Shown piece after piece: positions 8,545-16,217 of a stretch of DNA of 64,000 nucleotides. Position 1 is the first letter of the stretch, and each line of letters opens with the position of its first letter. The notes beneath the pieces were generated by a model. It ran no database searches. It was not told where the DNA came from and worked only from the letters and a program-made list of their open reading frames with translations. The DNA lies in the NCBI RefSeq assembly GCF_000785435.2, contig NZ_JTDB02000006.1, positions 62,001 to 126,000 on the forward strand. The letters are read 5' to 3'. The position numbers and the translations under genes are program-made. Source of the DNA: Paraburkholderia sacchari (lineage in GTDB: Bacteria; Pseudomonadota; Gammaproteobacteria; Burkholderiales; Burkholderiaceae).

Positions 8545-8579
8545 TTCGCATGCGAATATATGTATTATTCGCATGCGAA
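8545..8579. promoter_or_regulatory. Two identical MarR operators upstream of enoyl-CoA hydratase
   Basis: Two perfect 12-bp palindromes TTCGCATGCGAA stand at 8545-8556 and 8568-8579, 23 bases apart start to start, with the AT-rich TATATGTATTAT between them as probable -10 region. A third identical copy lies at 9945-9956 upstream of the marR gene at 9460-9900. This arrangement supports repression of the hydratase gene and autorepression by that MarR protein. Confidence 0.75.
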
Positions 8580-8631
8580 CCAATCGGCGTGACGCTTCAG
8601 CAGACAACGCCATCACTCAGGAGTCAAGGCA

Positions 8632-9405
8632 ATGACCGCGGAAATAAGGACTGATCTTTCAGATGGTGTACTGACCGTTACCATTTCGCGCCCGGACAAG
8701 AAGAACGCGCTCACCAACGACATGTACGGCGCACTGGCGGACGCCGTCGCGAAGGCTAATGACGACGAAATTCGGGTCGTGTTGATTCAGGCCGATGGGG
8801 ACAGCTTCACGTCCGGGAACGATCTTGCGGAGTTCGCCGCGCAAGGAAGCGGAAACGGACCGAAAGAGCGGCACGTCGTGCGCTTTCTGCGGGAACTCGC
8901 GACCGCCACGAAGCCGATCATCGCCGCGGTGCAGGGCAAGGCCGTCGGCGTTGGGACGACGATGCTGCTGCATTGCGACTATGTGCTGCTTGCCGAAGAT
9001 GCGCAGCTGATTACCCCGTTTGTGAACCTGGCGCTGGTTCCGGAAGCCGCCTCGAGCTACCTGCTCCCCTTGCGGATTGGCCATGTCAGGGCATTCGAAA
9101 TGTTCGCCCTCGGCGAGCCTGTTACGGCCGATGCCGCCGTCGCATGGGGCATTGCGAACAAGACCACCGGCGCAGCGGAACTGCGCGCGGAGGCACGTCG
9201 CGTCGCCGCGAAATTTGCCGCAAAGCCCATTGGGTCGCTCACCGCAATGAAGCGACTGATGCGGGACGCAGAGCGGTTGGTCACCCAGATGGAATCCGAA
9301 AGCACCATCTTCGTGGAGCGGCTTGCAAGCGCCGAGGCGAAGGAGGCATTCATGGCGTTCGCCCAAAAGCGCCAGCCGGATTTCACGAAGATCCGCCGAC
9401 AATAG
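8632..9405 (+). CDS. Enoyl-CoA hydratase/isomerase (crotonase family)
   Basis: A 257-aa crotonase-fold enzyme. The family signature SFTSGNDLAEFAAQG and the oxyanion-hole segment KAVGVGTTMLLHCDYVLLA are clear, and PEAASSYLLPLRIG carries the conserved glutamate region. Such enzymes hydrate or isomerise acyl-CoA thioesters; the exact substrate is not evident. AGGAG precedes the ATG. It is convergent with a MarR gene, and both have the same TTCGCATGCGAA operators, so expression is probably induced by a ligand of that regulator, perhaps an aromatic or acyl-CoA compound. Confidence 0.9.
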   Translation: MTAEIRTDLSDGVLTVTISRPDKKNALTNDMYGALADAVAKANDDEIRVVLIQADGDSFTSGNDLAEFAAQGSGNGPKERHVVRFLRELATATKPIIAAVQGKAVGVGTTMLLHCDYVLLAEDAQLITPFVNLALVPEAASSYLLPLRIGHVRAFEMFALGEPVTADAAVAWGIANKTTGAAELRAEARRVAAKFAAKPIGSLTAMKRLMRDAERLVTQMESESTIFVERLASAEAKEAFMAFAQKRQPDFTKIRRQ

Positions 9406-9459
9406 CGGTCCTACGTACGACGGAGTTACACAGCCAGGCACCGTCGGTGCCCCGGGTTG

Positions 9460-9900
9460 CTATTCCGGATCGTCGCCGTCGGCCGGAAACTTCTCCTGCA
9501 AACTGGTCAGCCATCGCGCCACGACGTCGATCTCGGAATCCGTAAACCCCTCCGTGAGTCGCGCGTTGAGGTCAACAAGACCTGCCTTGCTGCGCCTGAC
9601 CGCCCCCCGACCTTCTTTGGTAAGCCACAGGCGCGTAGCGCGCCTATCGGACTCGTCGGCATGGCGTTCGATGAGGCCTGCCCTTTCGGTTCGATCGACC
9701 AGCCCACTCATTCCCGGCGCCTTGAGATCCAGCGCGGCCGCCGCTTCATTCGTCAGAGCCCCATCGTTCTTCGCCAGAAAAAAGAGCAGGCCTGCCTGAG
9801 CTGCCGTCACGCCGCCGGCGGCGGTCCGCGCCTGCGACCATCTATGCAGGCGCCGCTGACCCACATTCAGCAGATAGACGAGCCGATGATCCATTGCCAA
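9460..9900 (-). CDS. MarR-family repressor
   Basis: Winged-helix regulator of 146 aa. GGVTAAQAGLLFFLAKND and the DNA-reading segment NEAAAALDLKAPGMSGLVDR are followed by a basic wing (RHADESDRRATRLWLT), the normal MarR layout. The gene converges on the enoyl-CoA hydratase gene 54 bases away. Identical palindromes upstream of this gene (one) and the hydratase (two) mark it as the likely regulator of both. Confidence 0.9.
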   Translation of the reverse strand: MAMDHRLVYLLNVGQRRLHRWSQARTAAGGVTAAQAGLLFFLAKNDGALTNEAAAALDLKAPGMSGLVDRTERAGLIERHADESDRRATRLWLTKEGRGAVRRSKAGLVDLNARLTEGFTDSEIDVVARWLTSLQEKFPADGDDPE

Positions 9901-9944
9901 TCCTCATATCGCGTTCTCATAGTAGGGCGCGCGTCAATTTATTG

Positions 9945-9956
9945 TTCGCATGCGAA
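9945..9956. promoter_or_regulatory. Operator upstream of marR
   Basis: A perfect TTCGCATGCGAA palindrome 45 bases before the marR start codon, the third copy in the window. It lies in the gap shared with the end of the GlxA-type regulator gene and is read here as the autoregulatory site of the MarR protein at 9460-9900. Confidence 0.7.
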
Positions 9957-9983
9957 TATTAACATGCCGCGTTGCGTGTTGAA

Positions 9984-10955
9984 TTACGATTCCTGGAGCG
10001 ACATGTCCCGGTCTCCCGTACGAGCCTCGCGTCGGACGGCCTGGGGCGGCAGCCCCATTCCTCGCAGGAACGCCTCTCTCATATGGCGGCGATCGCGAAA
10101 CCCGGTTTCCCTTGCAATGATTTCGAGCGGATGGCGGCTCTGCTCAATCATCAGCCGCGCCGCCTCCAACCGCAACCGTTCGACAGCCTTCGCGGGCGAC
10201 TGCCCGGTTTCCTGCGAAAACACGCGGCTGAACTGGCGCGCGCTCATGTGAACGGACTCGGCCAACTCCTCCACCGTCAGCGTACGGTTCAGGTTCTGGC
10301 GCGCATAGGTCAACGCATTCTGGATACGGTCCGACTTCGCAGAGAGCTCCAGCATTTCGGAATGCTGAGATTGGCCGCCTGCCCGACGCTGATGCATCAC
10401 GAGCTTGTGCGCCACCGAACGCGCTGCGTCAGCCCCCAAGTCCTTTTCTACCATTGCAAGCGCCAGATCGAGCCCTGCTGTCATACCCGCGGACGTCCAG
10501 ATCGATCCGTCGACGACATAGATGCGATCCTCCTCGACGCGCACATCCGGGAAACGTCGTTCCATTTCGCGGCCATAAGCCCAATGCGTTGTCGCACGCC
10601 GGTGCGCGAGCAATCCCGCTTCCGCGAGGACAAATCCTCCCGTGCAAATGCCGGCGACGCGTCTTGCCCGCGTGCTCGCCCTGCGCAGGAACGCCAGAAC
10701 CTTGTCTGGCGTCGCGGAGTCGAGCGGATTGTTCACGCCGGCGACCATCCACGTGTCCACTGCGATCGCGCCACGCAACGGCCGGCTGCCCACCGCCATG
10801 CCGAGCGATGAGCGCACTTCACCGCCGTCCGGCGAAAAATTGTCGATCTGGTAGAACGGCTCGCCCGCCACGAGGTTCGCGTACTCGAACACGGATTGAG
10901 TCGCGAGCGCCATGATCTGGAAGCCGTCAACCAGCAGAAAACCGATCCGGTGCAT
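9984..10955 (-). CDS. GlxA-family regulator (DJ-1/PfpI domain plus AraC helix-turn-helix)
   Basis: A 323-aa two-domain regulator. Residues 1 to about 190 form a DJ-1/PfpI amidotransferase-like domain (IGFLLVDGFQIMALATQSVF; RVAGICTGGFVLAEAGLL), and the C-terminus carries an AraC-type DNA-binding domain (LTVEELAESVHMSARQFSRV, then ARETGFRDRRHMREAF). The family includes ArgR, CdhR and GbdR-type regulators of amine catabolism. The ATG at 10955 has GAGGGG 8 bases upstream. It is divergent from an SDR gene across a 120-base gap containing a 12-bp palindrome, so the SDR is its likely target. Confidence 0.9.
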   Translation of the reverse strand: MHRIGFLLVDGFQIMALATQSVFEYANLVAGEPFYQIDNFSPDGGEVRSSLGMAVGSRPLRGAIAVDTWMVAGVNNPLDSATPDKVLAFLRRASTRARRVAGICTGGFVLAEAGLLAHRRATTHWAYGREMERRFPDVRVEEDRIYVVDGSIWTSAGMTAGLDLALAMVEKDLGADAARSVAHKLVMHQRRAGGQSQHSEMLELSAKSDRIQNALTYARQNLNRTLTVEELAESVHMSARQFSRVFSQETGQSPAKAVERLRLEAARLMIEQSRHPLEIIARETGFRDRRHMREAFLRGMGLPPQAVRREARTGDRDMSLQES

Positions 10956-10988
10956 GTTCGTCACCCCTCAAGCGATGTCCTGAATCAT

Positions 10989-11000
10989 ACACATATGTGT
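10989..11000. promoter_or_regulatory. Palindrome between GlxA-type regulator and SDR gene
   Basis: ACACATATGTGT is a perfect 12-bp palindrome in the divergent intergenic region, 34 bases from the regulator start and 75 bases from the SDR start. It may be an operator, but AraC-type proteins usually bind direct repeats, so the bound protein is uncertain. Confidence 0.35.
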
Positions 11001-11075
11001 CATTTATGTCGCAGCGAAAGAAAGCCAGAATGGACTCGTAAATTCATCAACGGCTTTTCCGAACGGAGGCAGATC

Positions 11076-11897
11076 ATGACACAGGCACATCGAGGCACCG
11101 CCCTCATTACCGGCGCATCATCGGGTATCGGCGCGATTTATGCGGAGCGACTGGCTCGGCGCGGCTACGACCTGATCCTGGTGGCGCGCAACCGCGACCG
11201 GCTGGTTACCCTTGCGCAGCGCATCACCAACGAGACGCAGCGGAGCGTCGAAGTCGTCGGCGCCGACCTGAACGACCGCACGGACCTCGCGGCCGTCGAG
11301 GCCAAACTGAAACACGACGCAAGCATCACGCTGCTCGTCAACAATGCCGGCGTGGGAGCGCATACGCCATTGCTCGAGACCGATGTCGATGCGATGACGC
11401 GATTGATCGAACTGAACGTCACCGCGCTCACCCGCCTCACCTATGCCGCCGTGCCGGGATTCGTCGCGCGCGGTACGGGCGCCGTCATCAACGTCTCGTC
11501 CGTTGTTGCGATCTCGCCGGAGACGCTCAACGGCGTCTATGGCGGGAGCAAGGCCTTCGTGCTGGGCTTCAGCCAGTCGCTGCACCACGAACTTGCCGAC
11601 AAGGGCGTTCAGGTGCAGGCCGTCCTGCCAGGCGCCACCGCCACCGACTTCTGGCAGACCGCCGGCCTGCCGGTCGAGCATCTGCCCAAGGAGATCGTGA
11701 TGTCGGCGCAAGACCTGGTTGACGCCGCGTTAATCGGCTTCGACCGCCATGAGGTCGTCACGATTCCATCGCTGCATGCCGGCGAAGAGTGGGACGCGTA
11801 CGAAACTACCCGGCGATCGATGGCGCAGCATCTGTCGAGCAGCACGCTCGCCTCTCGGTATGTAACGGCGCAACAGGACGCATCATGCGGAATCTGA
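11076..11897 (+). CDS. Short-chain dehydrogenase/reductase
   Basis: NAD(P)-dependent oxidoreductase of 273 aa with a Rossmann fold. The nucleotide-binding loop TGASSGIG, the NNAG motif, the catalytic serine in NVSSVVA and the YGGSK catalytic tyrosine/lysine are all present, so it should be active. The PGATATDFW region is common to the SDR subfamily related to SDR-A and DltE proteins. CGGAGG precedes the ATG at 11076; the longer open frame upstream contains the intergenic palindrome and is not coding. The substrate is unknown. Confidence 0.9.
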   Translation: MTQAHRGTALITGASSGIGAIYAERLARRGYDLILVARNRDRLVTLAQRITNETQRSVEVVGADLNDRTDLAAVEAKLKHDASITLLVNNAGVGAHTPLLETDVDAMTRLIELNVTALTRLTYAAVPGFVARGTGAVINVSSVVAISPETLNGVYGGSKAFVLGFSQSLHHELADKGVQVQAVLPGATATDFWQTAGLPVEHLPKEIVMSAQDLVDAALIGFDRHEVVTIPSLHAGEEWDAYETTRRSMAQHLSSSTLASRYVTAQQDASCGI

Positions 11898-11943
11898 TCA
11901 TTCCATGCTATGGATTCCTGACGATGATATCGAGATCATGGCC

Positions 11944-12267
11944 ATGAAATTGCTCTTCAATGCCACCGTGCTGGCCGCCGCCACCGTTGTGCCGCTCGCG
12001 GCCTTTGCTCAGACGGTTCAGCCATTGCCCCGCGCCGAAGTGCGTACCGAGTTGACCCGCGCTGAGCAGGCCGGTTATACCCAGGACGACCGGGCTCACT
12101 ACCTGGAACATAGCGCGGGAAACAGCGAGACTGCACAGGCGCACATCGCCGCGCGCGATGGCGACACGGCGTACGGTGCCAGCACAGGTGGCTCGTCGCA
12201 AACGGGGCAACGCACCGAAATAACCGTCAGCCCCTATTCGCCGCCAATCGAAGTCATCGGCCATTGA
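11944..12267 (+). CDS. Small secreted DUF4148-like protein
   Basis: A 107-aa exported protein: signal peptide MKLLFNATVLAAATVVPLAA ending FAQ, then LPRAEVRTELTRAEQAGYT, the DUF4148 core. The tail differs from the other two copies in this window (GSSQTGQRTEITVSPYSPP). A start at 11938 is also possible; 11944 has better ribosome-site spacing and matches the paralogs. It lies 46 bases after the SDR stop and may be cotranscribed. Confidence 0.8.
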   Translation: MKLLFNATVLAAATVVPLAAFAQTVQPLPRAEVRTELTRAEQAGYTQDDRAHYLEHSAGNSETAQAHIAARDGDTAYGASTGGSSQTGQRTEITVSPYSPPIEVIGH

Positions 12268-12350
12268 CCGCCTGGCGCCTGGCGCCGGATTCTGAAAGTA
12301 CGCTTCAGACCGGCCGCAGGCGTCACAGCGTGCCCAGGCGCGGCGTCACT

Positions 12351-12812
12351 TCACTCCTGTTCTTCCACCGAGCGAACGAGATTGTTGCGCAGCGTGACGA
12401 TCCCTTTTTGCATCCGCTGGAACTCATCGGGCTTCAGCCCCGTCGCCTTCACCAGGTCCATGGAAAGGCCCTTTTCGCGCAGGCGCCGGCCGCTTTTGGT
12501 CAGGCTGACCAGCACCTGGCGCTCGTCGGCGGGGTCGCGCCTGCGCTCCAGGTAGCCCATCGCCTCGAGCTTCTTGAGAATCGGTGTGAGCGTATTCGAC
12601 TCGAGGAACAATTTCTCGCCAAGGCTGCCGACGGTCTGATTGTCTTCCTCCCACAGCGCTATGATCGCGATGTACTGCGTGTAGGTCAGCCCGAGCTCCT
12701 CGAGAATGGGCTTATACGCCTTGCCAAACGCCAGATTCGCCGAATAGACGGCAAAGCACAGAAAGTCCGAAAGCTTCGGCGCGTCGGATGCTGCGGTGTC
12801 GGTCGGTTTCAT
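12351..12812 (-). CDS. ohrR: Organic hydroperoxide sensor OhrR (MarR family)
   Basis: Thiol-based peroxide sensor of 153 aa. The hallmark LSDFLCFAVYSANLAFGKAY places the reactive cysteine at residue 19; no second cysteine follows, so it is a one-Cys type like the Bacillus protein. Oxidation of this Cys by organic peroxides releases DNA. The winged helix is LFLESNTLTPILKKLEAMGY. The ATG at 12812 has AGGA 7 bases upstream; the longer frame uses an unlikely TTG. It is divergent from ohr, and palindromes with TCG-N4-CGA arms lie between the genes. Confidence 0.93.
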   Translation of the reverse strand: MKPTDTAASDAPKLSDFLCFAVYSANLAFGKAYKPILEELGLTYTQYIAIIALWEEDNQTVGSLGEKLFLESNTLTPILKKLEAMGYLERRRDPADERQVLVSLTKSGRRLREKGLSMDLVKATGLKPDEFQRMQKGIVTLRNNLVRSVEEQE

Positions 12813-12858
12813 GGGTATCGTCCTCGGCAAAGGTTTCCCTTCGGAGCCTTCATTATAT

Positions 12859-12870
12859 ATCGCGCGCGAT
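12859..12870. promoter_or_regulatory. Candidate OhrR box near ohrR
   Basis: ATCGCGCGCGAT is a perfect palindrome 46 bases before the ohrR start, in an AT-rich context (TATATATCG). It differs from the two boxes on the ohr side only in the two central bases, CG in place of AT (ATCGCATGCGAT), and is probably the autoregulatory OhrR site. Confidence 0.55.
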
Positions 12871-12973
12871 TTAATCGTAAGCGTCTATCACGGCGGCAGG
12901 ACATGCCCTCACCCCCGCCAATAAACTCGACCCGCAACCGCTCGCACTGCATTTCTTCGAGGGCGCCCCAATT

Positions 12974-13059
12974 AAATCGCATGCGATTTGTTCGGAACCG
13001 CTTGACATCGCTCAAGATCCGTCCCATCATTCATCTCACGCGATTACATCGCATGCGAT
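12974..13059. promoter_or_regulatory. Two candidate OhrR boxes upstream of ohr
   Basis: AAATCGCATGCGATTT (12974-12989, perfect 16-bp palindrome) and ATCGCATGCGAT (13048-13059) precede ohr. Repression at these boxes and release by hydroperoxide is the expected control. The TCGCATGCGA core is identical to the operators of the unrelated MarR/hydratase pair at 8545-9956; only the flanking bases differ (A/T against T/A). Confidence 0.65.
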
Positions 13060-13099
13060 TAATACCCGCGTACCTCACCATTAACGAACGGAACCCATC

Positions 13100-13519
13100 A
13101 TGAGCCAGATCGAAAACGTCCTCTACACCGGCAAGACCCGCACCACCTCAGGCGGCCGCGACGGCGCTGCGCGCAGTTCCGATGGCCGCCTGGACATCCA
13201 GCTTTCGTCGCCGGGCTCCGCAGGTCACGGCACGAATCCGGAGCAGTTGTTCGCCGCCGGCTGGTCGGCCTGCTTCATTGGCGCCATGGGCATTGCGGCC
13301 CGCAAGCTCGGCGTCAGGCTTCCAGAGGACCTCACCGTTGACGCCGAAGTGGATCTCGGCACCGTGGGCGATGCCTACTTTCTCCAGGCGCGCCTGAACG
13401 TCCGGGTTCCGGGCGTGCCGGGCGACGTAGCCCAGGCCATCGTGGACCAGGCTCACCAAACCTGCCCGTACTCCAAGGCAACCCGCGGCAACATCGACGT
13501 CGTCATCAACGTGCTTTAA
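13100..13519 (+). CDS. ohr: Organic hydroperoxide resistance protein Ohr
   Basis: Thiol peroxidase of the OsmC/Ohr family, 139 aa, which reduces organic and lipid hydroperoxides using lipoylated protein as reductant. The peroxidatic cysteine is in AAGWSACFIGAM (Cys58) and the resolving one in HQTCPYSKATRGNIDV (Cys122); the start MSQIENVLYTGKT is standard. It is divergent from ohrR with operator palindromes between them. Confidence 0.96.
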   Translation: MSQIENVLYTGKTRTTSGGRDGAARSSDGRLDIQLSSPGSAGHGTNPEQLFAAGWSACFIGAMGIAARKLGVRLPEDLTVDAEVDLGTVGDAYFLQARLNVRVPGVPGDVAQAIVDQAHQTCPYSKATRGNIDVVINVL

Positions 13520-13606
13520 GCGAAATGCGTCATCGGGCCGGTGCGGAACGCGCAGCCGGTTCGAACACTGCCCTTACTTACGAATATTCTCCGGAGCGTA
13601 CCCATC

Positions 13607-13882
13607 ATGAAACTGCAACACATTGCATCCCTGCTCGTCACTGTCGTTGCGGCACTCGCCACCCCCGCTTTCGCCAGCGGCTATGGTCCCGCACCCTTCC
13701 ACGACACGCGCACGGGCGCACCTGCCTCCCAGGCCGGTCCGGGCGTGCAAGTCATTGTTGCGAACAACGCCGACACCACGGATGCACGGTCCGGGTACGG
13801 CGGAGTGGCGTCGGGGCATTCGGAATCGGCGAACCGGTTGATGACGGCATCGGCGCACGACGACTTTTTCACTCACCATTGA
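13607..13882 (+). CDS. Small exported protein of unknown function
   Basis: A 91-aa protein with a signal peptide (ASLLVTVVAALATPAFASG, cleavage near residue 24) and a short hydrophilic mature part rich in Gly, Ala and Asp, ending DDFFTHH. I do not recognise a domain. CCGGAG lies upstream of the ATG. It stands between ohr and a DUF4148 gene in a series of small secreted stress-type proteins. Confidence 0.75.
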   Translation: MKLQHIASLLVTVVAALATPAFASGYGPAPFHDTRTGAPASQAGPGVQVIVANNADTTDARSGYGGVASGHSESANRLMTASAHDDFFTHH

Positions 13883-13932
13883 ACCGCTTTTCGGTACAAC
13901 CCTTGATTAACCATTTGCTTCAGGTACACACC

Positions 13933-14247
13933 ATGAAATCCCTTCATTCTCTCCTCGTCGCCGTGCTCGTTGCGATACCCGTTGTTTCCTTCGCTCAAAC
14001 GAACGCCCCCGTGACTCGCGCATCCGTGCGCGCCGAGATCGTGCAGTTGCGCGAAGCCGGCTACAACCCGGCTTCGGATCACAACCGCTACCCCGATAAC
14101 ATTCAGGCGACGCTGGCGCGCATTGGCGGGGCAAGCACCTTCGCAACGACTTCGTACGGCCCGTCCAGCGAGGGGACGTCGGCTTCGGGCTCGCGGCAGG
14201 CAACACCCGAAACCGCCGGATTTGCTACGATCTACGCTCACCCTTGA
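13933..14247 (+). CDS. Small secreted DUF4148 protein
   Basis: A 104-aa paralog of the protein at 6673: signal peptide MKSLHSLLVAVLVAIPVVSF ending AQ, core TRASVRAEIVQLREAGYNPA and the same TTSYG / EGTSASGSR tail. Length and spacing are identical to the first copy, so the two probably arose by duplication. The function of the family is unknown. Confidence 0.88.
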   Translation: MKSLHSLLVAVLVAIPVVSFAQTNAPVTRASVRAEIVQLREAGYNPASDHNRYPDNIQATLARIGGASTFATTSYGPSSEGTSASGSRQATPETAGFATIYAHP

Positions 14248-14454
14248 TGCCTTTTGCGCAGCAACCGCAAGCTCGCGCGAAGCGTTTTCGACGAATCTTG
14301 CGGCTGCCCGCTCGCCGCCCTGTCAATCCAGTGCCCGGCACGGGACCCGCCCGACATCCGGACTATGCCGACGCGGCGACGCGTCACGAGGTCTGATCGG
14401 TAACAATCGGCGCCACCGTTTCCAAAGAACAACGCTTGAGCCCGCGAGGACACC

Positions 14455-15099
14455 ATGCACATCGCAATCCTGACTTTCGAAGGCTTCAACGAGCTCGACT
14501 CGTTGATTGCGCTAAACATTCTCAACCGTGTCAAAGATCCCGACTGGCGGGTGTCGATCGCGAGTCCCACGGCCAGAATACGTTCGATGAATGGCGTGGC
14601 GGTCGAGGCGCAGGCGTCGCTGAAAGACGCCTGCGAAGCCGACGCGGTGCTGGTTGGCAGCGGCATCCTGACTCGCGATGTCGTCGCCGATGCCACGCTG
14701 ATGTCGCAGTTGAGGCTCGACCCGGCGCGCCAGCTGCTGGGCGCGCAATGCTCGGGGACGCTGATACTCGCGAAGCTGGGCCTGCTAAACGGCGTTCCGG
14801 CGTGCACGGACGTGACCACGAAACCGTGGGTCGAAGAGGCCGGCATCGCCGTGCTCGACCAGCCGTTCGTGGCCAGGGGGAATGTCGCGACTGCCGGCGG
14901 ATGCCTCTCGTCGCAGTATCTGGCCGCCTGGTTTATCGCGCGTCTTGCGGGCGTCGAAGCCGCGCGACGCGCGATTCACTATGTCGCCCCGGTGGGGGAG
15001 AAGGAGATCTACGTAGCGCGCGCAATGGCGAATATTTCCCCGTTTCTCCAGGAAACGCAGCCCGGCAATTTGACTGAAGTGCTTCGTTCATCGAACTAG
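14455..15099 (+). CDS. DJ-1/PfpI-family protein
   Basis: A 214-aa protein of the DJ-1/PfpI superfamily without a DNA-binding domain. The nucleophile elbow is LLGAQCSGTL (Cys99), after a beta/alpha core starting HIAILTFEGFNELD. Similar stand-alone proteins are annotated as isonitrile hydratases, glyoxalases or amidotransferases; no feature here decides between them. GAGGAC precedes the ATG. Confidence 0.88.
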   Translation: MHIAILTFEGFNELDSLIALNILNRVKDPDWRVSIASPTARIRSMNGVAVEAQASLKDACEADAVLVGSGILTRDVVADATLMSQLRLDPARQLLGAQCSGTLILAKLGLLNGVPACTDVTTKPWVEEAGIAVLDQPFVARGNVATAGGCLSSQYLAAWFIARLAGVEAARRAIHYVAPVGEKEIYVARAMANISPFLQETQPGNLTEVLRSSN

Positions 15100-15109
15100 C
15101 AAGCGAACG

Positions 15110-15630
15110 GCGTCTGACTATGCAGCTTGCTGCCTGGCAACCCTCGTCTTTGTGCAAGGCGCATTTGCCGATGGATCGAGCTGGGACCAGGTGATCCCGC
15201 TACTCGAGGCACGCGGGCTGCACGTAGTCTCCGTTCAGAACCCGCTTAGCTCGCTCGCGGACGATACGGCGGCTGCGAGACGCGCAATAGAACAACAAAC
15301 GGGCCCCGTCGTGCTCGTCGGCCATTCGTGTGGCGGGGTCGTGATCACTCAGGCAGGCAGTGACGACAAAGTCAAGGCACTCGTATATGTTGCCGCCCTC
15401 GTTCCGGACAGCGGTGAATCGGTCAACGACCTGATGAAAAACCAGCCCGCCCCAGCCTGGGCTGGCGAACTCAGGAAGGACTCCGCAAATTTCCTGACGC
15501 TGTACACCAAGGCTGTGGTCAACGACTTCGCACAGGACCTGCCGCCAGCGCAGGCACGCATCATCGCAACGACACAAGGGCCGTGGTCCGCGGGCTGTCT
15601 GGACGACAAGGTGAGCACCGCCGGCCCAAC
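15110..15630 (+). pseudogene. Remnant of an alpha/beta hydrolase (EstC-like)
   Basis: The frame reads LVFVQGAFADGSSW, GHSCGGVVITQAG (nucleophile serine) and QARIIATTQGPWSAGCLDDK, which match the N-terminal two thirds of small alpha/beta hydrolases. There is no usable start: an in-frame stop lies at 15071-15073 and no ATG follows before the conserved core, so only a GTG inside the first strand is available. The usual VHG oxyanion motif reads VQG. After about 15620 the similarity ends and the C-terminal part with the catalytic His is missing. The following sequence belongs to a second broken hydrolase. Confidence 0.7.
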
Positions 15631-15651
15631 CCAATGCCTTCAGGACTCTTC

Positions 15652-16171
15652 ATGGCGAATGACCTCCCTCCCCAAACTCCGTCGCGCCGCCGCTTTGCTG
15701 GTGTGGCAGCAGCGGCCATTGCTTCGGCCTCACTGGGTCGGCTCGCTTTTGCAGAAACCAGGCTTTCCATCACTGAGGTCGCGCAAGCGCCGGACGGTGA
15801 CAAGACCGCAATTCGTCCGCTTCGCGTGCATGTGCCGGATTCCCTGCTTGCCGACTTGCGCAGACGCATCAAAGCAACAAGGTGGCCTGAACGCGAGACC
15901 GTAACGGACGCTTCCCAAGGCGTGCAGCTCGCGACGATGCAGAGGCTCGCACGATATTGGGCAACAGATTATGACTGGCGCAAGATCGAAACGAGGCTGA
16001 ACGCCTTGCCGCAGGAACGCATCGGACGCGTTCGATGTCGTGATTCCATCGCTGCCGGGCCACGGGTTCTCGGGCAAGCCAACCACGACGGGCTGGGATC
16101 CCGCCCGCATCGCATGTGCATGGGTCGCGCTGATGCAGCGCCTTGGATGCAAGCGATATGTGGCTCAATGA
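15652..16171 (+). pseudogene. Remnant of a Tat-exported epoxide hydrolase
   Basis: From MANDLPPQTPSRRRFAG a twin-arginine signal leads into an epoxide hydrolase N-terminal domain (PLRVHVPDSLLADLRRRIK, then QLARYWATDYDWR-type helices to LNALPQ at about 16013). There the first frame loses similarity, and from 16019 another frame resumes with SDAFDVVIPSLPGHGFSGKP and GWDPARIACAWVALMQRLG, stopping at 16171. Roughly 60 residues between the two parts are missing and the C-terminal catalytic domain is absent, so an internal deletion with a frame change plus truncation killed the gene. Confidence 0.75.
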
Positions 16172-16172
16172 T

Positions 16173-16190
16173 AAACCGTATATACTGTTT
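16173..16190. promoter_or_regulatory. Near-perfect 18-bp palindrome before the basic DNA-binding-like gene
   Basis: AAACCGTATATACTGTTT is symmetric in 16 of 18 positions and contains TATACT as possible -10 element. It ends 27 bases before the ATG at 16218, which is preceded by CAGGAG. This is the place expected for an autoregulatory operator of a ribbon-helix-helix protein. Confidence 0.45.
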
Positions 16191-16217
16191 ATATGATTTC
16201 CATACCAGGAGCCTGAC

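Noticed and set aside
14455..15099. DJ-1/PfpI protein named as isonitrile hydratase
   Set aside because: Nucleophile context is shared by several activities of the superfamily; nothing here supports a specific reaction.
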